Source of the DNA: Fibrobacterota bacterium
GTDB lineage: Bacteria > Fibrobacterota > Chitinivibrionia > Chitinivibrionales > Chitinispirillaceae
NCBI GenBank assembly: GCA_023459055.1
Contig: JAEWVR010000038.1
Location: forward strand, 1-6,494
Length of the DNA stretch: 6,494 nt
Direction of reading: 5' to 3'
Under the pieces are notes generated by a model. That model searched no databases, had not been told where the DNA came from, and saw nothing but the letters and a program-made list of their open reading frames with translations. How positions within the stretch are numbered: the stretch's first letter is position 1; each line of letters begins with the position of its first letter. Of this stretch, positions 6,099-6,494 are shown piece by piece. A program made the translations under genes and the position numbers.

Positions 6099-6136
6099 GC
6101 CTGACCACTGATGGAATGAAGCATGTGACGTCAGGC
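6099..6136. repeat. 7-bp perfect inverted repeat between convergent genes
   Basis: GCCTGAC (6099-6105) and GTCAGGC (6130-6136) are perfect arms with a 24-nt loop, and CAC/GTG can add inner pairing past a 2-nt bulge. It ends one base before the stop codon of the minus-strand transporter remnant, with TTTTT immediately to its left on the plus strand. Between convergent features it could act as a bidirectional terminator, but neither strand shows a classic stem followed directly by a U-run. Confidence 0.35.
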
Positions 6137-6137
6137 A

Positions 6138-6431
6138 CTATAGTAGATCCGGATTATGCACTCTTTTAAAAATTCCGAATGGCTTACCAACAGGGAGAAA
6201 TGTTTTTCCAAATTGAATATTTAATACCGATGCAGCTGAGCCGTAAAAAGACATTAACGAAATGAGTAGTTCTGAATAGGCTGCTATTTTATGGCTTGCT
6301 TCGGGATGTATTCCAAGGCTGTTTCCTGCGAGTCCGATAAAAAGAAAATCAATTAAAACAAAGATAATAATTCTACTTTGTTGAATTGAAAATGGCAAAA
6401 AGCAAAAAAATAATATATATTTATCAATAAG
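6138..6431 (-). pseudogene. Acetate uptake transporter (SatP/YaaH, GPR1/FUN34 family), C-terminal remnant
   Basis: On the minus strand this open stretch encodes the last third of a GPR1/FUN34/YaaH family acetate/succinate transporter, an inner-membrane protein of about 190 residues with six helices. The translation has a hydrophobic span IIIFVLIDFLFIGLAGN, a HKIAAYSELLISLMSFYGSAASVLN span, and FGKTFLPVGKPF, matching the family's C-terminal AGWxGxxxGxxAIYLAxxEVLNExFGRTVLPIG. The match appears to continue upstream past the only plausible start (TTG at 6398) to about 6415. A TAA (6432-6434) then closes the frame, and the rest of the window shows no N-terminal half in any frame. The characteristic N-terminal NPAPLGL motif and first helices are absent. 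In the conserved stretch, AYSELL replaces the usual GYxGI and the Glu of VLNE is replaced by Ile, consistent with decay. Upstream pieces may lie beyond the window edge. Confidence 0.6.
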
Positions 6432-6434
6432 TTA

Positions 6435-6494
6435 ACATTTGTAACACTGTGGGTTTTGTACATCTATTCAGGATGTTTATGAAACCCCAAAAAA
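6435..6494. other. Window edge without a recognisable gene
   Basis: This AT-rich end has stops in all minus-strand frames within a short distance and no match to the missing N-terminal part of the transporter. It may be decayed coding sequence or an unrelated insertion junction. Confidence 0.3.

Noticed and set aside
1..6494. CRISPR array, tRNA or toxin-antitoxin genes
   Set aside because: No regular repeat-spacer pattern, cloverleaf-like segment or paired small genes were seen on either strand.

Overview
The window looks like bacterial chromosome of moderate-to-low GC, from an organism that uses sigma-54 and a phosphotransferase system (PTS). The combination of a TIGR02757 (DUF2400) protein, a PTS Enzyme I and a PAS-type sigma-54 activator with a Fis-like tail suggests a Gram-negative lineage such as Desulfobacterota or the Fibrobacterota/FCB side of the tree. 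This is a guess from gene content; no rRNA or taxonomic marker is present.

Layout. (1) Positions 1-786 hold no convincing gene and look like mobile-element debris. There is a triple 23-bp-period repeat resembling the inner repeats of an IS21-family end, then an AT-rich stretch, then a plus-strand segment resembling domain I of a group II intron with no reverse transcriptase. (2) Positions 787-1309 hold a minus-strand gene for a DUF1905 + YdeI/OmpD-associated protein, with a well-formed promoter, a Shine-Dalgarno and a TTG start. (3) Positions 1310-1667 are a divergent intergenic region with a candidate promoter for the plus-strand genes, an inverted repeat, and a second copy of a 15-16 nt motif also seen at position 19. 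(4) Positions 1668-5973 hold a plus-strand cluster: the TIGR02757 protein, PTS Enzyme I (ATGA overlap, so translationally coupled) and, after 89 bp, a sigma-54-dependent activator. (5) Positions 5974-6494 hold two inverted repeats and, on the minus strand, the C-terminal part of a SatP/YaaH-type acetate transporter cut off by an upstream stop, apparently a gene remnant.

How it may work together. Enzyme I takes phosphate from PEP and has all its key catalytic residues, but no HPr or Enzyme II is encoded here, so its partner lies elsewhere. The activator combines a low-molecular-weight phosphatase-like N-terminal domain that has lost its catalytic P-loop, a PAS domain with a four-cysteine cluster, an intact sigma-54 AAA+ motor and a Fis-type HTH. 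A plausible but unproven reading is that the regulator couples metabolic or redox state to sigma-54 promoters. The degenerate phosphatase module is the most unusual thing in the window. I found no CRISPR array, tRNA, rRNA or defence system.
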